Part shown: positions 63,480-64,000 of the stretch, one piece after another
How the letters are laid out: the number at the start of each line of letters is the position of its first letter
Numbering within the stretch: the first letter of the stretch is position 1
NCBI RefSeq assembly: GCF_003609835.1
Contig: NZ_AP017898.1
Span: forward strand, 1,178,001 to 1,242,000
DNA length: 64,000 nt
Direction: 5' to 3'
Origin: Sphingopyxis sp. FD7
GTDB taxonomy: Bacteria; Pseudomonadota; Alphaproteobacteria; Sphingomonadales; Sphingomonadaceae
Made by a program: the position numbers and the translations under genes
The notes under the pieces: model-generated
What the model was told of the DNA's origin: nothing
The model's input: only the letters and a program-made list of their open reading frames with translations
Database searches by the model: none

Positions 63480-64000
63480 GCGCCTTCTCCTGCAAGACGG
63501 TCGACGAGCACATCTTCCCAGAAGAAGCTGCTCCCTTGTTCGAGCGCGAGCGTTCGCGCGCGGCGCATGTGGAGGTGCAAGCCGATTTCCCACGTAACGC
63601 CGATGCCGCCATGGATCTGGACACAGTCGCGCGCGGCGGTGTCATAGGCTTCCGTCGCCGAAAGGCGCGCCGCGGCGGCGGCGATGATGAAATCATCCTC
63701 CCCCTCGCGCGCCGCGGCGTGGATCGCATTGGCGCGCGCGAGTTCTACAAGGCCGTAAAGCTCGGCGATACGGTGCTTGATCGACTGGAAGGCGCCGATC
63801 GGCTGGCCGAACGCCTTGCGCGTCACGGCATAATCGCGCGCAATCTCCATCAGGGCCTCGGCGCCGCCGGTCTGTTCGTGCGCGGTCACCACCGCCTGCA
63901 GCGCAAGGATGTGGAGCGCCGCCGTGCGCGCCGCGTCGCCGGTGACGAGCGCGTCCGCCGACGCGTCGGCAAACAGGAGGTCGGCGATGCAGCGGCTGTT
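63476..64000 (-). CDS. Acyl-CoA dehydrogenase partner subunit, 5' end outside window
   Basis: Only the C-terminal 174 residues are in the window; the reading frame is open to the edge. The C-terminal ACAD domain is clear: DYAVTRKAFGQPIGAFQSIKH and CVQIHGGIGVTWEIGLHLHMRRA. An in-frame GTG at 63892 is internal. It is the upstream member of the ACAD-ACAD-SDR-thiolase run. Confidence 0.88.
   Translation of the reverse strand, partial: NSRCIADLLFADASADALVTGDAARTAALHILALQAVVTAHEQTGGAEALMEIARDYAVTRKAFGQPIGAFQSIKHRIAELYGLVELARANAIHAAAREGEDDFIIAAAAARLSATEAYDTAARDCVQIHGGIGVTWEIGLHLHMRRARTLALEQGSSFFWEDVLVDRLAGEGA

Overview
The window is high-GC alphaproteobacterial chromosome. Gene content and order (lepB-rnc-era, 5-aminolevulinate-synthase-type hemA, pdhC/lpdA, a PccR-controlled propionyl-CoA locus, very large TonB-dependent receptors with the VVTGSR plug start) and a heavy load of short palindromic repeats suggest a sphingomonad, probably close to Sphingopyxis. 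That placement is inference; there is no rRNA or tRNA gene in the window to test it.

Layout. 1-9 kb: carboxynorspermidine synthase, threonine dehydratase, a lipoprotein, the betaine-lipid pair btaA-btaB behind a Pho-box-like triple repeat, a cytochrome b561-YceI fusion, nitroreductase-hemA, murI. 9-21 kb: plsY-dprA, a VWA lipo/periplasmic protein, topA, the lepB-rnc-era operon, pgi, gor. 21-34 kb: the propionate (methylmalonyl-CoA) locus: divergent regulator pccR, then pccB, mce, mcm, bioB and pccA on one strand. This locus is badly scarred. A two-gene cassette has entered the start of mce and left a 72-bp duplicated gene start; a palindromic element is translated inside the bioB N-terminus; and an IS5-family element, itself carrying an IS3-family element in its transposase stop codon, separates the pccA start codon from the rest of pccA. 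34-42 kb: cyclase, MFS transporter, alr, and a TonB-dependent receptor split at its TonB box by an IS256-family element. 42-52 kb: phaR, an archaeal/eukaryal-type proS, rnr, a MmyB-like regulator, usp, then pdhC and lpdA, which are separated by a DUF559 (Vsr-like) nuclease gene enclosed by 42-bp inverted repeats. 52-64 kb: amidohydrolase, tyrosine phosphatase, and a beta-oxidation island (enoyl-CoA hydratase, two pairs of acyl-CoA dehydrogenases, CaiB/racemase-type CoA enzyme, thiolase, SDR) with a PhoX-like Tat protein.

How the genes fit together. PccA/PccB (biotin-dependent, with bioB in the same run) make methylmalonyl-CoA, Mce epimerises it and the B12-dependent mutase yields succinyl-CoA. 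TTTGCAAA-type boxes between pccR and pccB match the PccR motif known from Rhodobacter. With pccA decapitated, this strain may be impaired in propionate use unless another alpha subunit exists. BtaA/BtaB make phosphorus-free membrane lipid, which fits the Pho-box.

The most unusual theme is palindromic repeats. At least eight families of hairpin pairs lie between genes, and some are translated in frame (bioB N-terminus, pdhC linker). One pair encloses a DUF559 nuclease gene, which suggests, as a hypothesis, that such nucleases mobilise these hairpins.
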